Shown here: positions 6,322 to 6,690 of the stretch, one piece after another
Layout of the letters: each line of letters begins with the position of its first letter
How positions within the stretch are numbered: the stretch's first letter is position 1
The notes under the pieces: generated by a model
Seen by the model: the letters and a program-made list of their open reading frames with translations, nothing else
The model's database searches: none
What the model was told of the DNA's origin: nothing
Assembly: GCA_038231495.1 (NCBI GenBank)
Contig: JBBRLG010000421.1
Location: 1 to 6,690 of the forward strand
Source of the DNA: JBBRLG01 sp038231495
Lineage (GTDB): Bacteria; Planctomycetota; Planctomycetia; Gemmatales; Gemmataceae
Direction of reading: 5' to 3'
Length of the DNA stretch: 6,690 nucleotides
Program-made: the position numbers and the translations under genes

Positions 6322-6690
6322 ATGAAAAGCTACCTCCGTTGGCTATGCATTGGTACGTTGATGGCTTACAGCACACTGGCCGGCGTTCCCGGCAAGGAGC
6401 CGGAACCGACGAAGCCGCGCCTGCGCCGCCCGGTAGCCCTGGCCTTGGCGGACAAGGGCAAGTGGTTGTTCGTGGCCAACCAGAGCAGTGGCAGCGTCTC
6501 GGTCATCGACACGGACAAAGCCCGCGTCACCGGTGAGACGGTGGTTGGCCGCAGGCTCGCCGACTTGACACTGACGCCCGATGAAAAACAGGTTTTGGCC
6601 GTGGACGAGGAAGCCAACGAACTGGTCGTGCTAACCCGGCGCGCGTCGGATTTGCAAGTGCTCGCACGGGTAACGGTGGGGAACTCGCCG
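6322..6690 (+). CDS. Secreted YVTN-type beta-propeller protein, N-terminal part
   Basis: An open frame of 123 codons starts at ATG 6322 and runs off the right edge without a stop. It begins with a likely signal peptide (MKSYLRWLCIGTLMAYSTLAG, cleavage near residue 20-22), followed by a Pro/Lys/Arg-rich spacer. From about residue 38 come propeller-blade repeats: PVALALADKGKWLFVANQ, SGSVSVIDTD, then LADLTLTPDEKQVLAVDE and ELVVL. This pattern of surface 'YVTN/NHL' propellers is common in planctomycetes, where the full protein often continues into cytochrome c or further blades; that part lies outside the window. Its ligand or enzyme activity cannot be told from this piece. Only a poor Shine-Dalgarno (AGGG, two bases before the ATG) is present. 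TATAAG at 6308-6313 could be a -10 box giving an almost leaderless transcript, but no good -35 is seen. Confidence 0.8.
   Translation, partial: MKSYLRWLCIGTLMAYSTLAGVPGKEPEPTKPRLRRPVALALADKGKWLFVANQSSGSVSVIDTDKARVTGETVVGRRLADLTLTPDEKQVLAVDEEANELVVLTRRASDLQVLARVTVGNSP

Noticed and set aside
6207..6536. Plus-strand open frame crossing the hairpin
   Set aside because: It reads through the inverted repeat and overlaps the better-supported propeller frame, which has a signal peptide and blade motifs.

Overview
The window is GC-rich, and its gene types point to a planctomycete, most likely a Gemmataceae-like lineage. The clues are exported proteases of the S46, S41 and S1 folds, a secreted YVTN-type beta-propeller, weak Shine-Dalgarno sequences at some genes, and a large GC-rich hairpin of a kind I recall as dispersed in that family. 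The taxonomic call is inference, because no rRNA or other marker gene is present.

Layout, left to right. Positions 1-281 hold no convincing gene, only inverted repeats. From 4501 down to 282 three genes lie head to tail on the minus strand: an exported S46 dipeptidyl peptidase (2423-4501), a fumarylacetoacetase (971-2308) and a small trypsin-fold serine protease (282-974). The last two overlap by 4 bases (ATGA). The first two are separated by about 115 bases that carry a long inverted repeat. A compact divergent control region (about 4502-4695) holds a good sigma-70-type promoter for the minus-strand genes, a weaker one for the plus strand, and a small palindrome between them. On the plus strand, 4696-6183 encodes an exported PDZ plus S41-fold protein in which both catalytic residues appear to be replaced. 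It is followed by a 72-base near-perfect hairpin (6228-6299). Next comes the first 123 codons of a secreted beta-propeller protein that runs off the right edge.

Working together (inference): the S46 enzyme would release dipeptides outside the cytoplasm. Fumarylacetoacetase finishes phenylalanine/tyrosine breakdown to fumarate and acetoacetate. The small serine protease and the S41-like protein make this a peptide-use or envelope-proteolysis neighbourhood. No complete new system is evident. The most unusual items are the apparently dead S41 protein, the DPP11-like specificity residue in the S46 peptidase, the translationally coupled metabolic enzyme and protease pair, and the large hairpin. 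No tRNA, rRNA, CRISPR array, transposase or phage gene was seen.
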